A stretch of 64,000 nucleotides of DNA from Verrucomicrobiales bacterium (GTDB taxonomy: Bacteria > Verrucomicrobiota > Verrucomicrobiia > Limisphaerales > J093). Shown here one piece after another: positions 16,411-24,794 of the stretch. How positions within the stretch are numbered: position 1 is the stretch's first letter; every line of letters begins with the position of its first letter. The position numbers and the translations under genes are program-made. The stretch spans positions 372,001 to 436,000 of the forward strand of contig JACKPW010000001.1 of NCBI GenBank assembly GCA_024233215.1, given 5' to 3'. The notes under the pieces were generated by a model that had not been told where the DNA came from, ran no database searches, and saw nothing but the letters and a program-made list of their open reading frames with translations.

Positions 16411-19023
16411 ATGAGCTGGACGCTGCTCCAAAACAGTCTGTGGCTGGGCCTGCTGACCACCGGGTTGGCAACCCTCCTCGGGCTGGGCGTGGCGCTGGCA
16501 GCGGCCGGGCTGTCCTCCCCCCGCCGGCTCCTGATCCTGATCGCGGCGGGCACCGTCCTTGCCCTGCCACCGTTTCTCGTGACGAATTGCTGGATGGCCC
16601 TGCTCGGTCACGCCGGCATCCTCCGTCCCTGGGTGCCCTTCTCGCTCTACTCGTTTGGCGGTGCCGTCCTGCTGCTTTCCCTGATGCTTTGGCCCGTGGT
16701 CGCCATCACCACCCTGGCCGCCTGGAAACGTCTCGACGCTCCGCTGCTGGAGGCCGAACCGGCTCTGGGCGGGTTGGCATTGTTCCGCCACCTGTTGCTT
16801 CCCGCCGCCCGGCCGGTCCTGGCACCCGCGTGCGCCCTCACCTTTGTGCTCGCGCTGAACCAGTTCAGCGTGCCGGTGCTCCTTCAGGTCCACGTGCTTC
16901 CCGCGGAGGTCTGGCTGCGCTTCAACACCCACCTGGACGCCCCCGGCGCCTTCCTGGCCGGCCTTCCCCTGATCCTCGCCCCGCTGGGCCTCCTGCTCTG
17001 GCTCTGGCGAAGGGAGGTGGAATGGCCGCGCACCGAAGGCACCGCCTCCGGTTCCCTGCTCCGAACCCGGTTGGGCACGCTCTGGCACGTGGCCTCTGGA
17101 TCCCTCTGTTTCACTCTGGGACTGTCCCTGCTCCTGCCGTTGGGTCATCTGCTCGTCGATCCGGAAACCTGGAAGTCCCTCGGCGCCGCCCTCGCCACCG
17201 GCAAGTCCGCCGCCATCGCTTCCCTCCAATACTCCCTGCTGGCCGCCACGTTCGTGATCCTGGCCGGCACCCTGGCCCGCCACCTGCGACTCGCCCGCTC
17301 CACCTGGCTCACCCTGCTCACCCCCGGCATCCTCCTCGGCCTGGTCCTCCTGTTGACCCTCAACCGCCCGCCCTTCCTGGGCTTCGCCCACGGTCCGGGC
17401 ATCGTGATTCTCGCGTTGACCCTGCGCTATCTCGTGCTGGGATGGGCCGGTGCGCGTCTCGCGGATCAGGCCTGTGACCCCGGCCTCGTCGATGCCGCGC
17501 GGATGGAGGGCGCCTCGCGTTGGCAGGTCTGGCGCCTCGCGCGCTGGCCCCAGATGGCGTCGCCCTTGCTGGCCGCATGGTATGTCGTCTTTCTGCTCTG
17601 CCTCTGGGATATCGAGACGCTGGTCCTGCTCGCGCCTCCCGGGGGGGAAACGTTGCCGATGGTGATCTTCAACCTCCTCCATTACGGCCACAACGCCCAG
17701 GTCAACGCCCTCTGCCTCGGCCTCCTCCTCCTCGCCGCCCTCCCGGTCCTCCTGTGGCTCGGCATTCGTGGACTCCGCTCCCCGGGGCGCCGGCCTCGAA
17801 GTGAACGGACCACGAAATACACGAACCACACGAAAACCCGGGAGGACGACCAAACCACAACTGCGTCGCAGAAATCCGTCTGCCACGGGCCGAACGCGTC
17901 TTCCTCGCCCCCCGCTCTTCGTACCCGGTTTCTCTTTCGTGTCTTTCGTGTCTTTCGTGGTTCCCCACCAATTCCGTATCGACCGCGTATCTCAGAGGTT
18001 GCCGTGCCCGCCCTCGCCTCCCTGCTCCTCCTCAGCTTGGCCACCGGTTGCGGCGAACCCCCTTCCGGCAAACCCGCGACCGAACTCGCCAGCCGGTTCT
18101 TCAGTCGCGTCGAGATCGTTGGTACCCGCGGTCGCGGCCCGGGCGAATTCAACAAACCCCGATCCCTCGCCGTCGATGCCGCGGACAACCTCTACGTCTG
18201 TGACCTGACCGGGCGCGTCCAAAAGTTCGATCCCCAGGGCAACTTCGTCCTCGAATGGCAGATGCCGGAAACCGACCTCGGGCGCCCGAAAGGCATGGCG
18301 TTCGACGCCGACGGCAACCTCATCCTGGTCGAACCGCACTACGCCCGCATCAACCACTTCACCCCGGAGGGCAGACTGGTCCGGCAATGGGGAATCCGCG
18401 GCATCGAGGACGGCCAGATCAACTTCCCCCGCGCCGTCGCCGTCAACGCCGCCGGCGAAATCTGGGTCAGCGAATACTCGAAGGCCGAACGCGTCCAGCG
18501 CTTCAGCCCCGACGGTTCCCACTGGCGGTTCACCCTCGGCCACGCCGGCGCCGGCCCGGGTGAGTTCAATCGCGCCGAGGGACTCTGCGTGGATGGTGAG
18601 GACCGGTTGTATGTTGCGGACTCCTGCAACCACCGCATCCAGGTCTTCTCTCCCGGGGGCGATGGGCTCCGGGTCTACGGACAACCCGGTGAAGGCCCCG
18701 GCGAACTGAGCTATCCCTACGACATCCGCGTGGACGACGACGGCACCCAGTTCGTCTGCGAGTTCGGCAACAGTCGCCTCCAGGTCTTCGATGCCGAAGG
18801 CCACAGCCTGGAGATCATTGGCGGTCCCGGCGACGCCCCCGGCCGGTTCAACAACCCGTGGAGCCTGGCCATGGATTCCGCCGGCAACCTCTACGTCGCC
18901 GACGCCGCCAATCATCGCGTCCAGAAACTCATCCGTCGCCCGGACACCCACGTGCGTCATGCCCGCAACCACACCCCCGCCGTGACGGATCCCATCCTCA
19001 CCGCCCGCACCGCGCCGCGATGA
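16411..19023 (+). CDS. ABC transporter permease reading through into an NHL-repeat domain
   Basis: One open frame of 870 codons. Residues 1-~460 are a two-halved FbpB/ThiP-like permease with about twelve membrane helices and two EAA loops (around 113-133, and 359-380 containing DAARMEGAS) that would contact an ATPase. Residues ~465-525 are translated palindromic repeat (TTKYTNHTK to FRVFRVFRG). After this come a hydrophobic lipoprotein-like signal and an NHL-repeat domain (~560-855). There is no stop codon between the parts. Either a fused protein is made, with the NHL part exported beyond a thirteenth helix, or NHL translation restarts at an internal codon near 18004. The permease itself appears complete. 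Confidence 0.65.
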   Translation: MSWTLLQNSLWLGLLTTGLATLLGLGVALAAAGLSSPRRLLILIAAGTVLALPPFLVTNCWMALLGHAGILRPWVPFSLYSFGGAVLLLSLMLWPVVAITTLAAWKRLDAPLLEAEPALGGLALFRHLLLPAARPVLAPACALTFVLALNQFSVPVLLQVHVLPAEVWLRFNTHLDAPGAFLAGLPLILAPLGLLLWLWRREVEWPRTEGTASGSLLRTRLGTLWHVASGSLCFTLGLSLLLPLGHLLVDPETWKSLGAALATGKSAAIASLQYSLLAATFVILAGTLARHLRLARSTWLTLLTPGILLGLVLLLTLNRPPFLGFAHGPGIVILALTLRYLVLGWAGARLADQACDPGLVDAARMEGASRWQVWRLARWPQMASPLLAAWYVVFLLCLWDIETLVLLAPPGGETLPMVIFNLLHYGHNAQVNALCLGLLLLAALPVLLWLGIRGLRSPGRRPRSERTTKYTNHTKTREDDQTTTASQKSVCHGPNASSSPPALRTRFLFRVFRVFRGSPPIPYRPRISEVAVPALASLLLLSLATGCGEPPSGKPATELASRFFSRVEIVGTRGRGPGEFNKPRSLAVDAADNLYVCDLTGRVQKFDPQGNFVLEWQMPETDLGRPKGMAFDADGNLILVEPHYARINHFTPEGRLVRQWGIRGIEDGQINFPRAVAVNAAGEIWVSEYSKAERVQRFSPDGSHWRFTLGHAGAGPGEFNRAEGLCVDGEDRLYVADSCNHRIQVFSPGGDGLRVYGQPGEGPGELSYPYDIRVDDDGTQFVCEFGNSRLQVFDAEGHSLEIIGGPGDAPGRFNNPWSLAMDSAGNLYVADAANHRVQKLIRRPDTHVRHARNHTPAVTDPILTARTAPR
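17809..17962. repeat. ACCACGAAATACACGAA palindromic repeat, copy B (inside a coding frame)
   Basis: A 154-bp element with left arm ACCACGAAATACACGAA and right arm TTCGTGTCTTTCGTGGTT. It lies within the continuous permease-NHL frame and contains no stop in that frame. Its core is unrelated to those of copies A and C. Confidence 0.8.
18004..19023 (+). CDS. NHL-repeat lipoprotein (probable internal start)
   Basis: The NHL part taken as its own 339-residue gene, from a GTG at 18004. VPALASLLLLSLATGC gives a lipoprotein-like signal with the cysteine at residue ~17. About six NHL/propeller blades follow with the repeated pattern PRSLAVDAADNLYVCD, PKGMAFDADGNLILVE and PWSLAMDSAGNLYVAD. Such propellers bind protein or ligand partners outside the membrane. 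The stop overlaps the start region of the next VWA gene by a few bases, suggesting coupling. Whether it is separate from or fused to the permease cannot be settled from sequence. Confidence 0.6.
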   Translation: MPALASLLLLSLATGCGEPPSGKPATELASRFFSRVEIVGTRGRGPGEFNKPRSLAVDAADNLYVCDLTGRVQKFDPQGNFVLEWQMPETDLGRPKGMAFDADGNLILVEPHYARINHFTPEGRLVRQWGIRGIEDGQINFPRAVAVNAAGEIWVSEYSKAERVQRFSPDGSHWRFTLGHAGAGPGEFNRAEGLCVDGEDRLYVADSCNHRIQVFSPGGDGLRVYGQPGEGPGELSYPYDIRVDDDGTQFVCEFGNSRLQVFDAEGHSLEIIGGPGDAPGRFNNPWSLAMDSAGNLYVADAANHRVQKLIRRPDTHVRHARNHTPAVTDPILTARTAPR

Positions 19024-19024
19024 A

Positions 19025-21937
19025 ATGAACTTCCAGTTCACCCATCCCCTCTGGCTCCTGCTCCTCCCGCTCGCGTTGGGTTGGACGGTCTGGTTGACCT
19101 GGCGCAGTGAGGTCGCCGTTGCTTCCTGGCGACGCTGGCTGGCCCTCGCCGTGCGCACCCTCGTGGTCCTCGCCGTCTGTCTCGCCCTCGCCGGGCTCCA
19201 ATGGCTCAAGCCCCTCGAGGGCATGAACGTCTTCTTCCTCCTCGACCGTTCCGACAGCATCCCCGAGGAACAGCAGGAAGCCGCCCTGCAGGCGGTCAAC
19301 GACCTGACCCGCGACAAGGAGGACGTCGATCGCGCGGGCGTCATCGTCTTCGGGGACGGTGCCGGGATTGAGATGAATCCCAACCAACGGCTCGAACTCG
19401 AGAAGATCCACGCCGTCGTCGGGGCCGGCCGGACCGACATCGCCGGTGCCATCCGCCTCGGCACCGCCGCCTTCCCCGAAATGGGCCAGAAACGCCTCGT
19501 GCTCCTCACCGACGGCAACGAAAACGTCGGCGACGCCCTCGGCGCCGTCACCGCCGCCAAAGCCCTGGAGGTCTCCATCGATGTCCTGCCCATGGGGGTG
19601 ATCCGCAAGGGCGATGTCGCCCTGCAGAAGGTCACCGTCCCCTCCAAGCTCCGCACCGGCCAGCCGTTCGACGTGAACGTGTTCGTCAACGCCGACGCCG
19701 AACAGGACGCCACCCTGCGCCTCTATCAAAACGACCGCTTCCTGGGTGAACAGCAGGTCCGCCTTTCGCCCGGCAAGAACCTCTACGGCATCCCGCTCAA
19801 ACTCGATGAACCCGGCTTCTACGGGTACGACGTGCAGGTGGAGGTCCCCGGCGATCTCGTCCCCCAGAACAACCGCGCCTCCAGCTTCGCCACCGTCCGC
19901 GGCGAAACCGAGATCCTCATCGTCTCCTCCGATCCCGCCGCCGACGCCCCGCTCGCCGCCGCCCTTCAGTCCGCCGAACTCAAGGTCTCCCTCACCGGCA
20001 TCGAAGGCTTCCCCACCACCCTCGCCGAGATGCAGAGCTACGATGCCATCTTCCTCTCGAACATCGCCGCCGGCGACCTCGGCACCGACCTCATGCGCCT
20101 GCTCGAAAGCGCCGTTCGCGACTTCGGCGTCGGCCTCGTTTGCGTCGGTGGCGACCAGGCCTATGCGGCCGGGGGCTATCGCGGTACCCCGCTTGAAACC
20201 ACCCTGCCGGTGGACATGGAGTTGAGCAGCAAGAAGGTCCTGCCCAGCGGCGCCGTCGTCCTCGTCATGCACGGCATGGAGTTCAACAACGGCAACCAGG
20301 TCGCCCGCGAATGCGCCCTCGGTGTCCTCGATGCCCTCGGGCCCCAGGACGAAATGGGCGTCGTCCTCTGGGACGGCAACGATCGCTGGCTCTTCCCCCT
20401 CTCCGAGGTGGGCGACAAGAAGGAAAAGGGCCGCGCCATCGCCGGCATGAACCAGGGCGACCTGCCGAACTTCCAGAACGTCATGTCCATGGCCTACGCC
20501 GGCGACACCCAAAATCCCGGCCTCAAGGATTCCAAGGCCAACCTCCGCCACATGATCGTGTTCAGCGATGGCGACCCCGGCCCGCCCTCCGACGCGTTGA
20601 TGAACAACATCGTCGATGCCCGGATCACTGTCAGCACCGTCCTGATCTCCGGGCACGCCGGTCCGGACACCATGATCAAGATCGCCGACCAGGGCCGCGG
20701 CCGGTTCTACGACGTCACGGATCCCTCCCAACTGCCGCAGATCTTCCTCAAGGAAGCCATGGTCATCCTCAAGTCCGCCATCTTCGAGGAACCCTTTCAA
20801 CCCGTGATGACCGCTCCCAGCGAAGTCCTCCGCGGCATTTCCGGCGCCGAACTGCCCGTCCTCCAGGGCTACGTCTGCACCACCCCGAAGCCACGGGCAG
20901 AAGTGCCGCTCGTCTCCGACAAGGGCGACCCCCTCCTCGCCCACTGGCAATACGGCCTCGGCCGCGCCGTCGCCTTCACCTCCGACGCCCGCGCCCGCTG
21001 GGCTCTCGCCTGGCTCGGCTGGCCGAAATACCGGCAGTTCTGGTCCCAGGTCGCCCGCTGGGCCCTCCGCCGGGTTGACCTCGCTGACTTCAACACCGAG
21101 GTCTCCGTCGAGGGCGGCGAAGGCATCCTCAGTGTCGAGGCCCTCGATCCCGACCAGAATTACCGCAACTTCCTCGACCTCCAGGCCGTCGTCGTCAATC
21201 CCGACGGCGAGAAACAAACCGTCCGACTCGAGCAAACCGGCCCCGGCCGGTACGAGGCCCGGTTCGATACCCGCGACGTCGGCGCCTACCTGATCAACGT
21301 CGCCGAAGTCCAGGACGGCCAGGTCGCCGCCTCCCAGGTCGTCGGCGCCAGCGTCAATTACTCCCCGGAATTCAGCGCCTCCACCCCCAACACCAGCCTC
21401 CTCCGCCGCATCGCCGAAACCGGCAACGGCAAGGAACTTCCCCCCATCGGTCAGCCCACCCCGGTCAACCCCTTCCGCCACGACCGCTCCCGCACCTTCC
21501 AACCCCGCGACCTCTGGGAATGGCTGCTGCAATTCGCCGTCATCGCTTTCGTCCTCGACGTTGGCGTGCGCCGCATCGACATCGACCGCGAGGAATGGCT
21601 CAAGGCCACCGCCACGCTCCGTCGGCTCGTCTTTTTCTGGAACCGACCCAAGACGACCGCCAAGACCGACGAATCCCTGGCCTCTCTGCTGTCGCGCCGC
21701 GAACAGGTCCGCTCCCGCCACACCCCAAGAGCCGAGCAACCCCGCGCCGAACTCTTCAAACCGCACGAGGAAACGGCCGCCCCACTCCCCGGCGAGAAAC
21801 CCGCGCCGCCCAAACCGTCCCGAAACGAGGCCGCCCCCGAATCGAAGGTCAAACCGCCGGCCCCGGAGGAAAGCGTCACCTCCCGCCTCCTCGCCGCCAA
21901 ACGCAAGGCCACCCGCAAACTCGACCAGGACCTGTAG
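19025..21937 (+). CDS. Large membrane protein with VWA and glutamine-amidotransferase-like domains
   Basis: A 970-residue protein. Two N-terminal helices (about 8-25 and 38-57) lead to a VWA domain whose metal motif is D-R-S-D-S at 74-78. A GATase1-like region follows (~295-400, VGGDQAYAAGGYRGTPLE), then a second VWA-like region (~410-590, MIVFSDGDPGPP). After a beta-rich section, one helix (~832-850) leads to a basic Pro/Ala/Lys-rich tail. This is the large VWA/GATase-like protein often found with MoxR and BatA genes. It is probably an inner-membrane partner with a large periplasmic part. Confidence 0.8.
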   Translation: MNFQFTHPLWLLLLPLALGWTVWLTWRSEVAVASWRRWLALAVRTLVVLAVCLALAGLQWLKPLEGMNVFFLLDRSDSIPEEQQEAALQAVNDLTRDKEDVDRAGVIVFGDGAGIEMNPNQRLELEKIHAVVGAGRTDIAGAIRLGTAAFPEMGQKRLVLLTDGNENVGDALGAVTAAKALEVSIDVLPMGVIRKGDVALQKVTVPSKLRTGQPFDVNVFVNADAEQDATLRLYQNDRFLGEQQVRLSPGKNLYGIPLKLDEPGFYGYDVQVEVPGDLVPQNNRASSFATVRGETEILIVSSDPAADAPLAAALQSAELKVSLTGIEGFPTTLAEMQSYDAIFLSNIAAGDLGTDLMRLLESAVRDFGVGLVCVGGDQAYAAGGYRGTPLETTLPVDMELSSKKVLPSGAVVLVMHGMEFNNGNQVARECALGVLDALGPQDEMGVVLWDGNDRWLFPLSEVGDKKEKGRAIAGMNQGDLPNFQNVMSMAYAGDTQNPGLKDSKANLRHMIVFSDGDPGPPSDALMNNIVDARITVSTVLISGHAGPDTMIKIADQGRGRFYDVTDPSQLPQIFLKEAMVILKSAIFEEPFQPVMTAPSEVLRGISGAELPVLQGYVCTTPKPRAEVPLVSDKGDPLLAHWQYGLGRAVAFTSDARARWALAWLGWPKYRQFWSQVARWALRRVDLADFNTEVSVEGGEGILSVEALDPDQNYRNFLDLQAVVVNPDGEKQTVRLEQTGPGRYEARFDTRDVGAYLINVAEVQDGQVAASQVVGASVNYSPEFSASTPNTSLLRRIAETGNGKELPPIGQPTPVNPFRHDRSRTFQPRDLWEWLLQFAVIAFVLDVGVRRIDIDREEWLKATATLRRLVFFWNRPKTTAKTDESLASLLSRREQVRSRHTPRAEQPRAELFKPHEETAAPLPGEKPAPPKPSRNEAAPESKVKPPAPEESVTSRLLAAKRKATRKLDQDL

Positions 21938-22291
21938 TCGGAACTCCAACTTCAACTCAAATCACTCCGTAGCCGCGGACGTCAGTCCGCGCATTTGTTT
22001 CCTTCGGCACTTTGATATGCGCCGACTGCTGTCGGTGACCACGCTGTTTCTCGATCTGGTGCAAGAACCGGCCATCGACATGCGGAAGCACGGACAGCCG
22101 GAAGCCGGATCCACACCACAGAAGGAAACGAAGGAAACGAAGGCGGCGAAGCGCTCATGATCCGGCCAATCCGCCGCCACTCCGGCACAAACTCCCCCCC
22201 CAATCCGCACAATCCGAAATCCGTGATAATCCGTGCAATCCGTCCCCCCCCATCTCCTATCTCCCATCTTCCCTCTTCCCTCCCCCCTCCC
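21938..22291. repeat. Repeat mosaic between the VWA gene and the integron
   Basis: No gene seen. It is a chain of degenerate repeat pieces: a GTAGCCGCGGACGTCAGTCC copy (from 21969) with decayed partner CGCCGACTGCTGTCGG; a CAGAAGGAAACGAAGG arm (~22117); AATCCGTGATAATCCGTGC (~22210-22240); and a pyrimidine-rich CCATCTCCTATCTCCCATC tract (~22250-22300) that reaches the end of the integrase gene. All these word families recur elsewhere in the window. Confidence 0.6.
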
Positions 22292-23608
22292 CTATCCCCC
22301 ATCCAAAGGACTTCGCACCCCCAGCCCCGGCTTCCGCATCACGTGCGTGTAGATCTGCGTCGTGGCGACATCCTTGTGCCCGAGCAACTCCTGCACCGTC
22401 CGGATGTCCGTCCCCCGCTCCAGCAATTGTGTGGCAAAACTGTGTCGCAACACATGCGGCGTCACGCGCTTGTCCAACTTCGCCCGTCGTGACGCCTCCC
22501 GAATATGATGCTGGAGCACCGCGTCCTGCACATGATGCCGGCGCTGCAGGCCCGACCGCGGGTCCGTGGCGGTTTCCCTTGAAGGCCAGAACCATTGCCA
22601 CTCCCACTGCTCCCCCGCCCGGGGCCATTTGCGCGCCAACCCCTCCGGCATCCACACCCCGGGCAACTCCTTCAGCCGGTCGGACGCGTGCAACCGTCGC
22701 AGCCATTCCCGGTGCGCCCGCAGCCGTTCCTGCAACCGCTCCGGTAACACCGTCACCCGATCCTTGTCCCCCTTCCCCGCCCGCACCACCACCAACCCCC
22801 GCTCCAGATCCACGTCCTTGACCCGGAGCCGGAGGAGTTCCTTGAGCCGAATCCCGCTGCCGAACATCAACTCCCCCATCAACCTCGGCGTCCCCTCCAT
22901 CGCCGCAAACAGCCGGTCACACTCGTCCCGGTTCAGTACCACCGGCACCCGCACCCGGCGACGCGCCCGCACGAAATCACTCAAATCACCCGGCTCGCGG
23001 CCCAGCACCTCCCGAAAATGAAAGACCAGCGCGTTCAATGCCTGTTTCTGCGTCGCCGCCGTCAACCGCTCCTCCACCGCCAGCATCGAGAGAAATGACC
23101 GGATCTCCTCCGCCCCCGCCCCAGCCAGCGGCCGGTCCCCCAGATAGCGGACAAAACGCCACAACCAGCCGCGGTAGGACTGCTCCGTACGCCAGGCCAG
23201 GTGTTTGTTCCGGATGCGGACGATGAGCTCCCGCTCCCATTCCGTCCGACCCAGGTCCGCCCGTCCCAGCGACGGCACCCCCTTGAGCGACGCGCCCCCG
23301 GCCTCCCGCCCCTTCCGGAAGTACCAGTTGAGCGCGTCCTTCCATTCCTGCAGCCGAAGCGGCCCCGGCGCGCGCTCCAGATTCGCCAAATTGACGAACT
23401 CCCGAGCCAGCGCGACGGTGGCGACGGCGCGCCGCTCCCGGCAGAACCGCACGAAATCCCCCACGGTCTGGCGATAGACCTCACGCAGGCCCGCTGAGAG
23501 CGACTCGTCAGCGCTAAGGGCGGCAGGCCAATTCGGAAACGAGACTGTCGACGCACCCCGAAACACCCCGCAACCGGACCCGCCATCGGAATTGACGCCC
23601 CTGTGCAT
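22292..23608 (-). CDS. intI: Integron integrase (IntI-type tyrosine recombinase)
   Basis: A 438-residue tyrosine recombinase taken from the ATG at 23608. The catalytic set is visible: Arg254 (SGIRLKELLRLR), His385 and Arg388 (HVLRHSFATQLLERG), His411 (LLGHKDVATTQIY) and Tyr420. The insertion that separates integron integrases from XerC/XerD is present at about 316-360 (LPGVWMPEGLARKWP, WEWQWFWPS, DPRSGLQRRHH). An N-terminal extra ~100 residues precede the core-binding domain, as in some environmental IntI. It is transcribed away from the cassette array, the classical arrangement. It should recombine attI with attC sites. Confidence 0.93.
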   Translation of the reverse strand: MHRGVNSDGGSGCGVFRGASTVSFPNWPAALSADESLSAGLREVYRQTVGDFVRFCRERRAVATVALAREFVNLANLERAPGPLRLQEWKDALNWYFRKGREAGGASLKGVPSLGRADLGRTEWERELIVRIRNKHLAWRTEQSYRGWLWRFVRYLGDRPLAGAGAEEIRSFLSMLAVEERLTAATQKQALNALVFHFREVLGREPGDLSDFVRARRRVRVPVVLNRDECDRLFAAMEGTPRLMGELMFGSGIRLKELLRLRVKDVDLERGLVVVRAGKGDKDRVTVLPERLQERLRAHREWLRRLHASDRLKELPGVWMPEGLARKWPRAGEQWEWQWFWPSRETATDPRSGLQRRHHVQDAVLQHHIREASRRAKLDKRVTPHVLRHSFATQLLERGTDIRTVQELLGHKDVATTQIYTHVMRKPGLGVRSPLDGG

Positions 23609-23611
23609 TGT

Positions 23612-23646
23612 TTGGCAAAAGACAAACTCAGTTTGTCCTTTGCCAA
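23612..23646. promoter_or_regulatory. 35-bp palindrome in the intI leader
   Basis: Immediately upstream of the intI start. The arms TTGGCAAAAGACAAACT and AGTTTGTCCTTTGCCAA are reverse complements apart from one base and meet at a single central C. It could be an operator for intI, an attI-associated integrase site or an mRNA hairpin. I cannot tell which; it does not visibly match a textbook LexA box. Confidence 0.5.
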
Positions 23647-23773
23647 TTGGGCTGCAAGCCGAAAATGCCCCAATTCTGATTGCCAAACTCCCTGCTTTGC
23701 GGCAGGATACGCCGCAATTGAAGCCCGGGATCACAGTCGCCCATTGGCTCTTGAGTCCCGGACAATACATACT

Positions 23774-23780
23774 GTTCGGC
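23774..23780 (+). other. attI-like core site / start of cassette array
   Basis: GTTCGGC, a one-mismatch GTTRRRY core, lies between intI and the first cassette gene. Its exact reverse complement, GCCGAAC, is the R'' core of the first attC (24220-24226). That is what is expected if the first cassette was inserted by cleavage after the G here. The attI region proper should lie in 23647-23780. Confidence 0.7.
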
Positions 23781-23791
23781 TAAGAAAAAGG

Positions 23792-24238
23792 ATGCAGATA
23801 CCAACGGAAGATGACTGGTGGGATGACCCCGAGGGCTTTGCTGACCTCGATGTAAGGCACGCTTACGAGATGTTCCACGGCAAGAACCTGGAGGAGGCAC
23901 TTGCGCTATTCGTTGATCACGCGATGGATCGCGAGGAGGATCTTCTGTTCATGCCCGCGACGTGCCTTCGTTACTACATCCAGGCTTACATCACCTACCT
24001 GCGATCAAACGCCAGCAGGGGAGATGCAGATGGGGCGAGTGCATTTATTGGACTCATTGAGGGTCGCTCGGACGACCTACGTGGTTCCGCTCAAGAGTTG
24101 ATCGACGAGGTTTCGGCTACGCTACTGTATCTTCGAGGCTGCCAGGAGTGGTTCGAAGCCGATCCTGAGATTTATGGAAGCTTCGGCTCGCGGGCGCTCA
24201 CCGTTCTCGCCAAAATCCAGCCGAACAAGACGCAGTAG
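23792..24238 (+). CDS. Cassette 1 hypothetical protein
   Basis: A 148-residue acidic protein starting MQIPTEDDWWDDPEGFADLD. An AAGG ribosome-binding site lies just upstream of the ATG at 23792. I do not recognise a family. It is mostly helical in character (HAYEMFHGKNLEEALALFVDHA, LRYYIQAYITYL), with no signal peptide or membrane segment. It begins 11 bp after the attI-like core, and its last codons (Q-P-N-K-T-Q) run into the first attC, a compact cassette layout. The composition looks less GC-rich than the flanking chromosome. Confidence 0.75.
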   Translation: MQIPTEDDWWDDPEGFADLDVRHAYEMFHGKNLEEALALFVDHAMDREEDLLFMPATCLRYYIQAYITYLRSNASRGDADGASAFIGLIEGRSDDLRGSAQELIDEVSATLLYLRGCQEWFEADPEIYGSFGSRALTVLAKIQPNKTQ

Positions 24239-24335
24239 CGAACCCTCTCCCGGCGGCACGTTGCGTGCGTCCTCCGCTGCGCTCCGGGGCACGCCCCGCG
24301 CCTCTGGTCGGGGTCGCTATGCTTTGGCGTTGGTT
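24220..24335 (+). other. attC1 recombination site
   Basis: 116-bp site. R'' is GCCGAAC (24220-24226) and R' is GTTGGTT (24329-24335, one mismatch to GTTRRRY). The inner arms pair as TAGCGAACCC with GGGTCGCTA, leaving one unpaired A, the kind of extrahelical base attC sites carry. The variable central part is rich in secondary structure. Confidence 0.75.
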
Positions 24336-24341
24336 GCTGCC

Positions 24342-24671
24342 ATGCGTTTACCACTCGCCATCCTAGTTCTTGCCGTGACTGCACTTGTTGGGTGCCGATC
24401 AGCCAGTGACATTGGTTCTGTTCCGCGAGTGTGGGGCTCCCCGCCACCGATCCAGGCAGACGCTGCGCTTACGAAAGCACTGACATTCCTCCGAGATCAC
24501 AAGCAAGACCTCAGCAGGGGATATGATCTGCGGGCTGGCAGGATGGACGATTACTGGTGGTTTGACTTTCTTCTATTGCCGAGGTCACCGGACTTCGAGA
24601 TTACCGTGTCGGTTTACGATTCTGGTGATGTTCGGGGCTCTGGCCTCGTGCCACCGAGGAGCACGAGATGA
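24342..24671 (+). CDS. Cassette 2 putative lipoprotein
   Basis: A 109-residue protein starting MRLPLAILVLAVTALVGC, a clear lipoprotein signal with lipobox LVGC. The mature part is ~90 residues (DIGSVPRVWGSPPPIQADAA, then a helical ALTFLRDHKQDL segment and a WWFDFLLLPRSPDFEITVSVY strand pair). No family recognised. It starts 6 bp after the R' core of attC1 and ends 16 bp before attC2, so it fills one cassette. Confidence 0.7.
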   Translation: MRLPLAILVLAVTALVGCRSASDIGSVPRVWGSPPPIQADAALTKALTFLRDHKQDLSRGYDLRAGRMDDYWWFDFLLLPRSPDFEITVSVYDSGDVRGSGLVPPRSTR

Positions 24672-24687
24672 GAAAGACAATGCAAAT

Positions 24688-24780
24688 GCCCAACAAGCCG
24701 GATGCAGAGAACCCCGCGATTGCGTCACGGTTAGCAATCGGTCGTCACTGGCGCGGGGTCTCTGATCCTTTTCGTTGGAC
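24688..24780 (+). other. attC2 recombination site
   Basis: 93-bp site. R'' is GCCCAAC (24688-24694) and R' is GTTGGAC (24774-24780), both fitting consensus. The arms pair as GGATGCAGAGAACCCCGCG against CGCGGGGTCTCTGATCC, leaving an extrahelical G and A on one strand, a textbook attC feature. The loop is TTGCGTCACGGTTAGCAATC-like and is shared with attC3. Confidence 0.9.
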
Positions 24781-24794
24781 ATCCTAGCACGCGT

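Noticed and set aside
18998..21955. A 985-codon open frame on the minus strand
   Set aside because: It is the mirror of the large VWA gene, with Gly/Asp/Val/Glu bias and no motif. The plus-strand gene has membrane helices and a metal motif.
23612..23646. A LexA box controlling intI
   Set aside because: The palindrome is longer than, and unlike, the LexA motifs I know, and the genome's own LexA motif is not visible in this window. Kept only as an unassigned palindrome.
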